A program made the translations under genes and the position numbers. Under the pieces are notes generated by a model. The model ran no database searches and was not told the DNA's origin. It worked only from the letters and a program-made list of their open reading frames with translations. A stretch of DNA of 8,871 bases from Actinomycetes bacterium (GTDB lineage: Bacteria > Actinomycetota > Actinomycetes > Actinomycetales > Cellulomonadaceae): positions 1 to 8,871 of the forward strand of contig JAEYNO010000156.1 in NCBI GenBank assembly GCA_023412515.1, given 5' to 3'. Numbering within the stretch: the first letter of the stretch is position 1; the number at the start of each line of letters is the position of its first letter. Below, piece after piece: positions 1-5,386 of the stretch.

Positions 1-124
1 CCGGTGAGCGACGGCGCCCCCCTGCGGCGCCTCGCTCACGACCGTGCCCCTGGCGCCCCGCGGCGCGTGCCGCACCGGCCGGCGAGGTGACCGGGCTCGG
101 CGGCGGCCGGCGTGCCCTGGGCGC

Positions 125-760
125 TCACGGGACCAGCGCTCCCGCCCGCTCGCCCCACAGCGCGAGGATCGTCTCCTGCAGGTCGTCCACGCCCTCGCCC
201 GTCAGGGAGTTGGTGAGCCGCACGGGGCGGCCCTCGCGCACGCGACGCGCGTCCGCCCACATGACGTCGAGATCGGTCCGGACGTACGGGGCGATGTCGA
301 TCTTGTTGATGACGAGCACGTCCGAGGCCGTGACCGCCGGCCCGCGCTTGCGGGGCGTGGCGTCACCCTCCGAGGTGTCGAGCACGAAGACGGCCACGTC
401 GGCGAGCACCGGCGAGAACGTGAACGTGAGGTCTCCCCCGACGGACTCGTAGAGCAGCGTGTCGACGTGGGGGAACCGCTCGAGCAGCGCGGCGCCCGCC
501 AGCAGGTTCACCGTCGGGTCGTCCCGCACCGCGGCGTGCGGGCTCGCGCCGGTCTCGACCCCGACGACGCGTCGAGGGTCGAGCACACCCGCGAGCTGGC
601 GGCGCAGGTGGCGCGCGTCCTCCTGGGTGTAGGTGTCGTTCGTCACCACGGCGGGGTGTCGTCCGGCCGCGATGAGCCGGGGCACGAGCGCCGCCGTGAG
701 CGCGGTCTTGCCCGCCCCGACCGCTCCGCCGATCCCGATGCGCAGCACGTCGTCGTGCAT
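125..760 (-). CDS. UreG-family P-loop GTPase (divergent; nickel-chaperone-like)
   Basis: The product is 211 residues, the usual UreG size of about 200-230. UreG proteins are cytosolic SIMIBI-class GTPases that deliver nickel to apo-urease with UreF/UreD. Visible motifs are the P-loop GGAVGAGKT (residues 11-19), the family signature VVTNDTYTQED (38-48), VETGASPH (68-75), FTFSP (113-117), PRKRGP (136-141) and the guanine-specificity motif NKID (152-155). The ATG at 760 is chosen because GAGGAGG lies six bases upstream and homology begins directly after it; a longer reading from GTG 916 would add a basic, unconserved stretch. Two departures from canonical UreG stand out. The metal-binding Cys-Pro-His motif reads Ser73-Pro-His (codon AGC, one base from TGC), and the ESGGDN switch segment reads ESVGGD (105-110). 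The gene lies 165 bp behind a CbiX-like gene, and no urease subunit is visible. The family is clear; a role in urease maturation is doubtful. Confidence 0.85.
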   Translation of the reverse strand: MHDDVLRIGIGGAVGAGKTALTAALVPRLIAAGRHPAVVTNDTYTQEDARHLRRQLAGVLDPRRVVGVETGASPHAAVRDDPTVNLLAGAALLERFPHVDTLLYESVGGDLTFTFSPVLADVAVFVLDTSEGDATPRKRGPAVTASDVLVINKIDIAPYVRTDLDVMWADARRVREGRPVRLTNSLTGEGVDDLQETILALWGERAGALVP

Positions 761-826
761 GTGCGTCCTCCTCGTCCTGGTCGTCGTCCTGTGCCTGCAC
801 CGCGCGACTCGAGGTCGGTCCGGGTC

Positions 827-875
827 CCGCGGCCGCCGCGGCTGCTGACGGCGCGTCACCGCCGTACGCCGGCGG
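827..875 (-). other. Tandem GC-rich stem-loops in the chelatase/UreG-like gap
   Basis: The 165-bp gap between the chelatase-like stop (926) and the UreG-like start (760) holds two perfect inverted repeats. One is CCGCCG/CGGCGG (859-864 and 870-875, loop TACGC). The other is CCGCGG/CCGCGG (827-832 and 836-841, loop CCG). The first sits about 50 bases past the chelatase stop. They could act as a partial terminator, an mRNA processing site or nothing, since short GC-rich inverted repeats are common at this base composition. No T-run follows either one, and no clear promoter for the UreG-like gene is visible in the gap. Confidence 0.3.
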
Positions 876-925
876 ACCTGGTCGCGTGCGCCCGTGACGG
901 CGTCGCGGATCGTCACCGGTGGACC

Positions 926-1741
926 TCAGTCGCGCGCGGCCGGCCGGGGTCCGTGCTGGAGGTGCGCCGTGCGGGCGGTGCCGCCGTTCCGTCCCGGGCC
1001 GTGCGGGCGCGCGTCCTTGCCCTGCGGGTCGGCGTCGAGCACGGCGGCGAGGCCGTCGTCCCCCCGCGCGAGCGCCGACGCCGCGGCGCAGGTCCGGTGC
1101 TGCACGATCCGCAGGGCGACGGCCGGCGACAGCAGCGGTCCGGAGAACTCGACGTCCTCGAGCTCGTCGACACCGGGGCACGCCGTCGCGAAGCCCGCCG
1201 GCGCGACGACCACGTGCCGCGCACCGAGGCGACGCGTCCGGTCGACGGCCCGGGCCAGGTCCGGCGACGACGCCAGGCACGCGACGCCGATCTCCAGGCC
1301 GGTCCCGTGCGTGCGCACCAGGTGCGCGCAGCGGTGCAGCTCGGCGTCGTCGCGCGGATCCGCGCGCGCCGCGGCGATCACCATCCCCGCTCGCCGGTGG
1401 GCGGCGGCCGTCCGCACGGCGATCCCGCGCAGCAGGGCGACGAGGTGGTCCGGCGACCCGAACGGCCGGCAGAGCGCGACCCGACCGGGCACACCGTCGG
1501 CCTCGACGGTCCACCGCAGCGTCCGCGCGGTCTCCGCGACGGCCGCCGGGTCGCGGCCCCACGTCATGGGCAGCACCGCGACGGTCTCCGACTCGGTGAG
1601 CGCCTGGTGCACGGCACGCGACAGGGGCCCGCCCGGCGTGGCGACCACGCTCCGCGGGAGCAGCGCGCTCAGCTGCGCGAGGTCGGCGCCGCCCGCGCTC
1701 TCGTGCCCGGCCACGAGGACCGTGCTGGGCGAGGTGCCCAC
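926..1741 (-). CDS. CbiX/SirB-like chelatase-family protein, atypical
   Basis: This 271-residue protein has the two-repeat layout of long CbiX/SirB sirohydrochlorin chelatases, which insert Co2+ or Fe2+ into sirohydrochlorin. The first repeat opens with VLVAGHES (His13 in the place of the usual HGS motif), then has AVLPMTWGRDP (55-65) and a CRPFGSPDHL segment. The second repeat opens with GMVIAAARADPRDD, followed by a GARHVVVAPAGF segment and a closing R-T-C-A-A helix. The second family histidine (GxH after the PxxL strand) is not evident in PMTWGRDP, and the second repeat has no HGS-type motif. A catalytic chelatase role is therefore uncertain. The start is GTG at 1741, because no in-frame ATG is near; its ribosome site is weak. 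The C-terminal 45 or so residues are low-complexity and possibly disordered. Its position divergent from a sulfite reductase operon would fit siroheme supply, while its partner UreG-like gene would fit nickel handling; the sequence does not decide. Confidence 0.65.
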   Translation of the reverse strand: MGTSPSTVLVAGHESAGGADLAQLSALLPRSVVATPGGPLSRAVHQALTESETVAVLPMTWGRDPAAVAETARTLRWTVEADGVPGRVALCRPFGSPDHLVALLRGIAVRTAAAHRRAGMVIAAARADPRDDAELHRCAHLVRTHGTGLEIGVACLASSPDLARAVDRTRRLGARHVVVAPAGFATACPGVDELEDVEFSGPLLSPAVALRIVQHRTCAAASALARGDDGLAAVLDADPQGKDARPHGPGRNGGTARTAHLQHGPRPAARD

Positions 1742-1859
1742 GTCATGCCGGGACGCGCCCGCTGCACGACGCGCGCGCGCCGGCGCCCCGGTCCGCGGTC
1801 GCCGCCCCAGGTGCGGGCCCTGCGCGCCTGCACCGCCCGCGGCCCGGCGGACACGGTCG

Positions 1860-1966
1860 CGTTCGTCGCACCACGGCGTGGACGAACGGCTTCTGGCGTT
1901 CTCGTGATGTCATTTGCATGGTCAGTTTCGACCTTCCCCCTGCGTGTTCTCCCGCACCACGGGAGA
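1860..1966 (-). other. Structured 5' leader upstream of the CbiX-like gene
   Basis: Three inverted repeats lie in what would be the 5' untranslated region of the CbiX-like/UreG-like transcript. They are TCTCCCG/CGGGAGA (1948-1954 and 1960-1966, loop 5), GGTC/GACC (1920-1923 and 1930-1933, loop 6) and CGTTCGTC/GACGAACG (1860-1867 and 1881-1888, enclosing a smaller CAC/GTG stem). The stretch is less GC-rich than the rest of the window, so such stems are less likely by chance here. It matches no riboswitch consensus I can recall; no cobalamin-type GCCACTG box is present. A regulatory RNA is possible but unproven. The rest of the 496-bp gap from 1742 to 2237 shows no credible gene. Confidence 0.3.
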
Positions 1967-1972
1967 GATCCG

Positions 1973-2000
1973 ACGATACGCCGATCGCGCGCCGGCACAA
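1973..2000 (-). promoter_or_regulatory. Candidate promoter for the CbiX-like/UreG-like genes
   Basis: On the minus strand TTGTGC (2000-1995) is followed after 16 bases by TATCGT (1978-1973), which matches the actinobacterial -10 pattern TANNNT. Transcription would begin near 1966, right at the TCTCCCG stem-loop, giving a leader of about 225 bases before the GTG at 1741. It is the best promoter-like pair in the gap, judged by eye only. Confidence 0.35.
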
Positions 2001-2023
2001 GGCGGAAGAATTTTCGTGATTCA

Positions 2024-2042
2024 TGTCGACGGCCTGTCGACA
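2024..2042. promoter_or_regulatory. Perfect inverted repeat, candidate operator
   Basis: TGTCGAC and GTCGACA (2024-2030 and 2036-2042) form a perfect 7-base inverted repeat around GGCCT. Because GTCGAC is itself palindromic, the same bases also read as a direct repeat. It lies about 25-45 bases upstream of the candidate -35 box of the CbiX-like transcription unit, a typical place for a dimeric regulator. It could equally fold as a small hairpin. No known operator consensus is recognised. Confidence 0.35.
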
Positions 2043-2166
2043 AATGCCCGAGCGCACCACGACGCTGGACACGTGTCACGGACGATCGTCGAGCACGAGC
2101 GTCCAGGAAGGCCCTGCGCTGGACCATTACCGGACGACGGGTGAGTCACACCGGGCGCGCGGCATT

Positions 2167-2197
2167 CCGCACGCCGAGGAATCCTCGTCGCGTGCGG
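2167..2197 (-). terminator. Strong hairpin terminator downstream of zapE
   Basis: CCGCACGC-CGAGG (2167-2179) pairs with CCTCG and GCGTGCGG (2183-2187 and 2190-2197), giving a 13-bp stem with an AAT loop and a two-base TC bulge. It begins about 40 bases past the zapE stop codon. No T-run follows on either strand, which is usual for actinobacterial terminators. It should separate zapE from the chelatase-like unit further along the same strand. Confidence 0.65.
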
Positions 2198-2237
2198 TCG
2201 CCACAATCCACGTCCCGCGCGAGAACCTGCACAACTC

Positions 2238-3365
2238 TCACGGCGCGGGGTGCGCGACCGCGCCGTCGCTCGCGTGCGGCCCCGGCGACGCGACCCCCGG
2301 GGCCGCCACGCGCGTCTGCGGCTCCGCGGTCGTCGTGGCCCCCTGCGCCGTGAGCGCCGCGAGCCGCGACAGCGCGCGGGCGTACTTCTTGCGGTAGCCG
2401 CCCGCGAGCATGGCCTCGGTGAACAGGTCGGCGTCGTCACCCGCGAGCACGACCGGCACGTCGCGGTCGTAGAGCCGGTCGACCAGGACGACCAGCCGCA
2501 GCGCGACGTCCTGCCGGTCGACCTGGTGGACCCCGGTGAGCCCCACGAGGGGCACGCCGTCGAGCAGCGCGCCGTAGCGGCTCGGGTGCACGGTCGCGAG
2601 GTGGTCGAGCAGCGCGTCGAAGCCGTCGATCGTGGCACCCGGCCTCGCCGCGACCGCGGCGCGGACCGCGGCGTCGTCGAGGCGGGCGGCGTGCGTGCTG
2701 ACCGTCCGGTGCCGGTGGTCGTCGCCGTCGATGCGCAGCACCTCGAAGCGCGCCGCGAGGGCCTGGATCTCGCGCAGGAAGTCCTCGGCGGCGAAGCGCC
2801 CCTCGCCGAGCGCGCCGGGCAGCGTGTTGGACGTCGCGGCGAGCGCCACGCCGCGGTCGGCGAGCTCGCGCAGCAGGCGCGACATGAGCACCGTGTCGCC
2901 GGGGTCGTCGAGCTCGAACTCGTCGATGCAGACGAGGCGGTGCGCGGCGAGCGCGTCGACCGTCGGCGCGAACCCCAGCGCCCCGACGAGGTGGGTGAGC
3001 TCGACGAAGGTGCCGTACACGGTGCGCTCGAGCCCGACGGCGTGCGCGAGCGACGCGAGCAGGTGGGTCTTGCCGACGCCGAACCCCCCGTCGAGGTACA
3101 CGGCGGGCGCCGCGGGTGCGGCCGCCCGACGCCACCAGCGTCCCCCACGGGCGGGTGCGGCGAGGGCGTCGGCGACCTCGCGCAGCCGGTCCAGCGCGCG
3201 CCGCTGCGACGGGTGCGCGGCGTCGGGGCGGTACGTGTCGAACGACTCGTGCGCGAAGTGCCGGGGCGGCGCGAGCTCGGCCAGGAGCCGGTCGGCGGGC
3301 ACGCGGGGGTGGCGCGCGGTGAGCGACGGCGCGGCCGACGCTCCCCCTGCCTCGTCGGTCGTCAC
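2238..3365 (-). CDS. zapE: ZapE/AFG1-family AAA+ ATPase (cell division protein ZapE)
   Basis: ZapE is a cytosolic P-loop ATPase linked to FtsZ-ring dynamics in E. coli and related to mitochondrial AFG1/LACE1. The 375-residue product has the family layout. The N-terminal block reads RVPADRLLAELAPPRHF and SFDTYRPD. Walker A is GGFGVGKTHLL (Lys99), Walker B is LVCIDEFELDDPGDT (Asp148, Glu149), and the sensor segment AATSN ends at Asn180. The family segment EIQALAARFEVLRIDGDDHR follows. The C-terminus from about residue 345 is Pro/Ala-rich and unconserved. The GTG at 3365 is chosen because the family's conserved start begins just after it and a TATCCT box lies eight bases upstream, as expected for a leaderless mRNA. 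An in-frame GTG at 3524 has a strong GAGGAGG five bases upstream and would add 53 residues, but that extension uses many A/T-ending codons and shows no family homology. The gene is divergent from the sulfur operon with no evident functional link. Confidence 0.9.
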   Translation of the reverse strand: MTTDEAGGASAAPSLTARHPRVPADRLLAELAPPRHFAHESFDTYRPDAAHPSQRRALDRLREVADALAAPARGGRWWRRAAAPAAPAVYLDGGFGVGKTHLLASLAHAVGLERTVYGTFVELTHLVGALGFAPTVDALAAHRLVCIDEFELDDPGDTVLMSRLLRELADRGVALAATSNTLPGALGEGRFAAEDFLREIQALAARFEVLRIDGDDHRHRTVSTHAARLDDAAVRAAVAARPGATIDGFDALLDHLATVHPSRYGALLDGVPLVGLTGVHQVDRQDVALRLVVLVDRLYDRDVPVVLAGDDADLFTEAMLAGGYRKKYARALSRLAALTAQGATTTAEPQTRVAAPGVASPGPHASDGAVAHPAP

Positions 3366-3373
3366 GAGGGTCG

Positions 3374-3379
3374 AGGATA
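3374..3379 (-). promoter_or_regulatory. Candidate -10 box for a leaderless zapE mRNA
   Basis: TATCCT on the minus strand (AGGATA on the plus strand) fits TANNNT and stands eight bases before the GTG at 3365, so the transcript would start at or next to the start codon. There is no Shine-Dalgarno for this GTG, which agrees with leaderless translation. No clear -35 box is seen. Confidence 0.4.
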
Positions 3380-3488
3380 CGTCCCACGTCCGCGGCGGGC
3401 GCGCGGCCGGGCCGAGCCCCGCGCCTGCCCCGGGGCGCCTGGACGGGCGTCCACTCCTTGGGCACGTGTCTCGCGATCCGGACACCTG

Positions 3489-3518
3489 CTGACGCGTGGT
3501 CATGACGCGTGTCACCCT
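3489..3518 (+). promoter_or_regulatory. Candidate promoter and direct repeat upstream of the Cys leader
   Basis: CTGACG (3489-3494) lies 18 bases before CACCCT (3513-3518), a poor -10 box keeping only the A and T of NANNNT. The leader GTG at 3525 would be the transcription start six bases later. Overlapping it, the octamer GACGCGTG is repeated at 3491-3498 and 3504-3511, 13 bases apart, and GTCATGAC at 3499-3506 is a palindrome. A weak promoter with repeats across it suggests control by a DNA-binding regulator. This is tentative. Confidence 0.3.
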
Positions 3519-3524
3519 CGTCAC

Positions 3525-3608
3525 GTGAACCTCCTCGGGACCGTCTGTGCGTGTCGGCGCTGTTGCGCCCCCACGGTCCCGTTCACGTGCTGTCCGCGGA
3601 CCCGCTGA
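3525..3608 (+). CDS. Cys-rich leader peptide (27 aa) of the sulfur operon
   Basis: A 27-codon ORF from GTG to TGA encodes a peptide with six cysteines, at positions 8, 10, 13, 14, 22 and 23; the core reads CACRRCC and a second CC follows. It ends 107 bases before the sulfite reductase ATG. All 23 codons other than the TGT ones end in G or C, while the in-frame codons just upstream of the GTG (GGT, CAT, TGT, CCT, CGT) do not, which supports the start at 3525. Four of the six Cys codons are TGT, whereas all 18 Cys codons in the downstream genes here are TGC. There is no Shine-Dalgarno, so translation would be leaderless. Poly-Cys leaderless short ORFs act as cysteine-responsive attenuators in mycobacteria; the same role is inferred here. 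An overlapping 36-codon ORF in another frame (3551-3661) is a less likely alternative. Confidence 0.6.
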   Translation: MNLLGTVCACRRCCAPTVPFTCCPRTR

Positions 3609-3623
3609 CCCGCCCCGTCCCCT

Positions 3624-3704
3624 TCGGGCGCGTGTCCGCGCCCGAGCCGTACGACCGCTGACGGTCGTGCGCGGACGCGTGAGCACGCGCCCCGGCATCC
3701 CCGG
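3624..3704 (+). promoter_or_regulatory. Tandem-hairpin attenuator region before sulfite reductase
   Basis: Four stems follow the leader. Hairpin 1 pairs TCGGGCGCG with CGCGCCCGA (3624-3632 and 3637-3645, 9 bp, loop TGTC). Hairpin 2 pairs CGTACGACCG with CGGTCGTGCG (3648-3657 and 3662-3671, 10 bp with one T-G, loop CTGA). Hairpin 3 pairs CGCGT with ACGCG (3676-3680 and 3685-3689). A weak CCGG/CCGG stem (3692-3695 and 3701-3704) covers part of the ribosome-binding site. Alternative pairings compete with hairpin 1: GCGCCC in the leader (3565-3570) can pair with GGGCGC (3626-3631), and 3630-3641 can pair with 3669-3680 over 12 bases with two T-G pairs. No T-run is present, so control could be Rho-dependent or translational. 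Function is inferred from architecture. Confidence 0.5.
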
Positions 3705-3707
3705 AGG
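3703..3707 (+). promoter_or_regulatory. Ribosome-binding site that fixes the sulfite reductase start
   Basis: GGAGG is separated from ATG 3716 by eight bases. It overlaps an in-frame GTG at 3707, which rules that earlier codon out as the start. Confidence 0.8.
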
Positions 3708-3715
3708 TGCGCCCG

Positions 3716-5386
3716 ATGGCGCAGACCACGACCACCCCACGGCTCGCCGAGCCGGCCAAGCGCCCCGAGGGCCAGTGGGCGTTCGACCAGCGCGAGCCCC
3801 TCAACGCCAACGAGCGGCTCAAGCAGGAGGACGACGGCCTGCACGTGCGCCACCGGATCGAGACGATCTACGCGCACGAGGGCTTCGCGTCGATCCCGCC
3901 GGACGACCTGCGCGGTCGGATGCGCTGGTGGGGCCTGTACACGCAGCGCCGGCCGGGCATCGACGGCGGGCGGACGGCCACGCTCGAGCCGCACGAGCTC
4001 GACGACGAGTACTTCATGCTGCGCGTGCGCTGCGACGGCGGCACCCTCACGCTCGCGCAGCTGCGGACCGTGGCCGGGATCTCGCAGGAGTTCGGGCGCG
4101 ACACGGCCGACATCACCGACCGGCAGAACGTCCAGCTGCACTGGATCCGCATCGAGGACGTCCCCGAGATCTGGCGGCGCCTGGAGTCGGTCGGTCTGAC
4201 CACGCAGGAGGCGTGCGGCGACGTGCCGCGGGTCATCCTCGGCTCCCCCGTGGCCGGTGTCGCGGCCGACGAGATCGTCGACGGCACGCCCGCCGTGACC
4301 GCGATCCGCGAGCGCTACATCGGGGACCCGGCGTTCTCGAACCTGCCGCGCAAGTTCAAGACCGCCATCAGCGGGTCGCCGCACCACGACGTCGCCCACG
4401 AGATCAACGACGTCGCGTTCGTGGGGGTCGTGCACCCCGAGCTCGGCCCCGGCTTCGACCTGTGGGTGGGCGGCGCGCTGTCGACCAACCCCATGCTCGG
4501 CAAGCGTCTCGGCGCGTTCGTCACGCTCGAGCGCGTGCCCGAGGTCTGGGCCGGCGTCGTCGGGATCTTCCGCGACTACGGCTACCGCCGGCTGCGCACG
4601 CGCGCCCGTCTGAAGTTCCTGCTCGCCGACTGGGGCACCGCGCTGTTCCGGCAGGTGCTCGAGACGGAGTACCTCGGGTACGCGCTGCCCGACGGCCCCG
4701 AGCCGCCGCCCCCGCCGACCGGCCGGCGCGACCACGTGGGCGTGCACCCGCAGAAGGACGGCCGCTTCTACGTGGGGGCGGCACCGACCGTGGGACGCGT
4801 CTCCGGCCCCGTCCTCACCGCGCTGGCCGACCTCGTCGAGGAGGCCGGGTCCGACCGCGTGCAGCTGACGACCGAGCAGAAGCTCGTCGTGCTCGACGTC
4901 GAGGCGGGCCGCGTGGACGCGCTCGTCGACGGGCTCGAGTCCCTCGGCCTGCACGTGCGGACCGCGTCGACGTTCCGCCGCGGCACGCTCGCGTGCACCG
5001 GCATCGAGTTCTGCAAGCTCGCGATCGTCGAGACCAAGGGCCGCGCGGCGGCGCTGGTCGGCGAGCTCGAGGACCGGCTGCCGACGTTCGACCAGCCGAT
5101 CACGATCAACGTCAACGGCTGCCCCAACTCGTGCGCGCGCATCCAGACCGCCGACATCGGGCTCAAGGGCGCGCTGGCGGACGGCGAGGAGGGCTACCAG
5201 GTGCACCTCGGCGGCGGGCTCGGCCTGACCAGCGGGCTCGGCAAGACGCTGCGCGGCCTGCGCGTGCCCGCCGCCGAGCTGCCCGACTACGTCGAGCGCG
5301 TCACGCGCCGGTTCGACGAGCAGCGCGCCGAGGGCGAGCTGTTCGCGCAGTGGGTGCAGCGGGCGGACGAGGAGGACCTGCGATGA
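3716..5386 (+). CDS. sir: Assimilatory sulfite reductase, ferredoxin-dependent (SirA/NirA type)
   Basis: This 556-residue enzyme reduces sulfite to sulfide with six electrons, using siroheme coupled to a [4Fe-4S] cluster; its length matches mycobacterial SirA/NirA. The cluster and siroheme ligands are visible as ACTGIEFC (Cys427, Cys433) and NGCPNSC (Cys469, Cys473), the standard Cx5C...Cx3C pair. Two nitrite/sulfite reductase half-domain repeats are present, the first with RMRWWGLYTQRR and DITDRQNVQLHW, joined by a Pro-rich linker near residues 325-335. Tyr75 and Cys167 are 92 residues apart, like the covalently linked Tyr69-Cys161 pair of M. tuberculosis NirA, which points to sulfite rather than nitrite as substrate. 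The cysHDN context agrees. No ferredoxin or ferredoxin reductase is in the window. The stop overlaps the next ATG (ATGA). ATG 3716 is chosen by its GGAGG site. Confidence 0.95.
   Translation: MAQTTTTPRLAEPAKRPEGQWAFDQREPLNANERLKQEDDGLHVRHRIETIYAHEGFASIPPDDLRGRMRWWGLYTQRRPGIDGGRTATLEPHELDDEYFMLRVRCDGGTLTLAQLRTVAGISQEFGRDTADITDRQNVQLHWIRIEDVPEIWRRLESVGLTTQEACGDVPRVILGSPVAGVAADEIVDGTPAVTAIRERYIGDPAFSNLPRKFKTAISGSPHHDVAHEINDVAFVGVVHPELGPGFDLWVGGALSTNPMLGKRLGAFVTLERVPEVWAGVVGIFRDYGYRRLRTRARLKFLLADWGTALFRQVLETEYLGYALPDGPEPPPPPTGRRDHVGVHPQKDGRFYVGAAPTVGRVSGPVLTALADLVEEAGSDRVQLTTEQKLVVLDVEAGRVDALVDGLESLGLHVRTASTFRRGTLACTGIEFCKLAIVETKGRAAALVGELEDRLPTFDQPITINVNGCPNSCARIQTADIGLKGALADGEEGYQVHLGGGLGLTSGLGKTLRGLRVPAAELPDYVERVTRRFDEQRAEGELFAQWVQRADEEDLR

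Noticed and set aside
1..124. Possible start of a further minus-strand gene (for example ureD) at GTG 39 or GTG 75
   Set aside because: Only 13-25 codons would fit in the window, no ribosome site is evident and the residues match no family I recognise.
125..916. Extended UreG-like start at GTG 916
   Set aside because: The added 52 residues are basic and unconserved, while ATG 760 has a well-placed GAGGAGG and begins where family homology begins.
1743..2127. Two overlapping minus-strand ORFs of 109 and 152 codons, and a 76-codon plus-strand ORF, in the zapE/CbiX-like gap
   Set aside because: They have mixed codon use, overlap each other in different frames and show no domain; the stretch looks like a regulatory gap.
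44..2353. Very long plus-strand open frame of 769 codons
   Set aside because: It runs antisense to the UreG-like and CbiX-like genes and into zapE, is Arg/Ala/Pro-rich and has no recognisable domain; long antisense frames are expected at this GC content.
3502..3528. Eight-codon ATG ORF ending at 3528, just upstream of and overlapping the Cys leader start
   Set aside because: It contains no Cys, has no ribosome site and is too short to support.
3551..3661. 36-codon ORF overlapping the Cys leader in another frame, with mostly GC-ending codons
   Set aside because: It has no Shine-Dalgarno at good spacing and no composition linked to sulfur. Its stop lies in the hairpin 2 loop, which is curious but not enough. 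It remains the main rival to the Cys leader frame.
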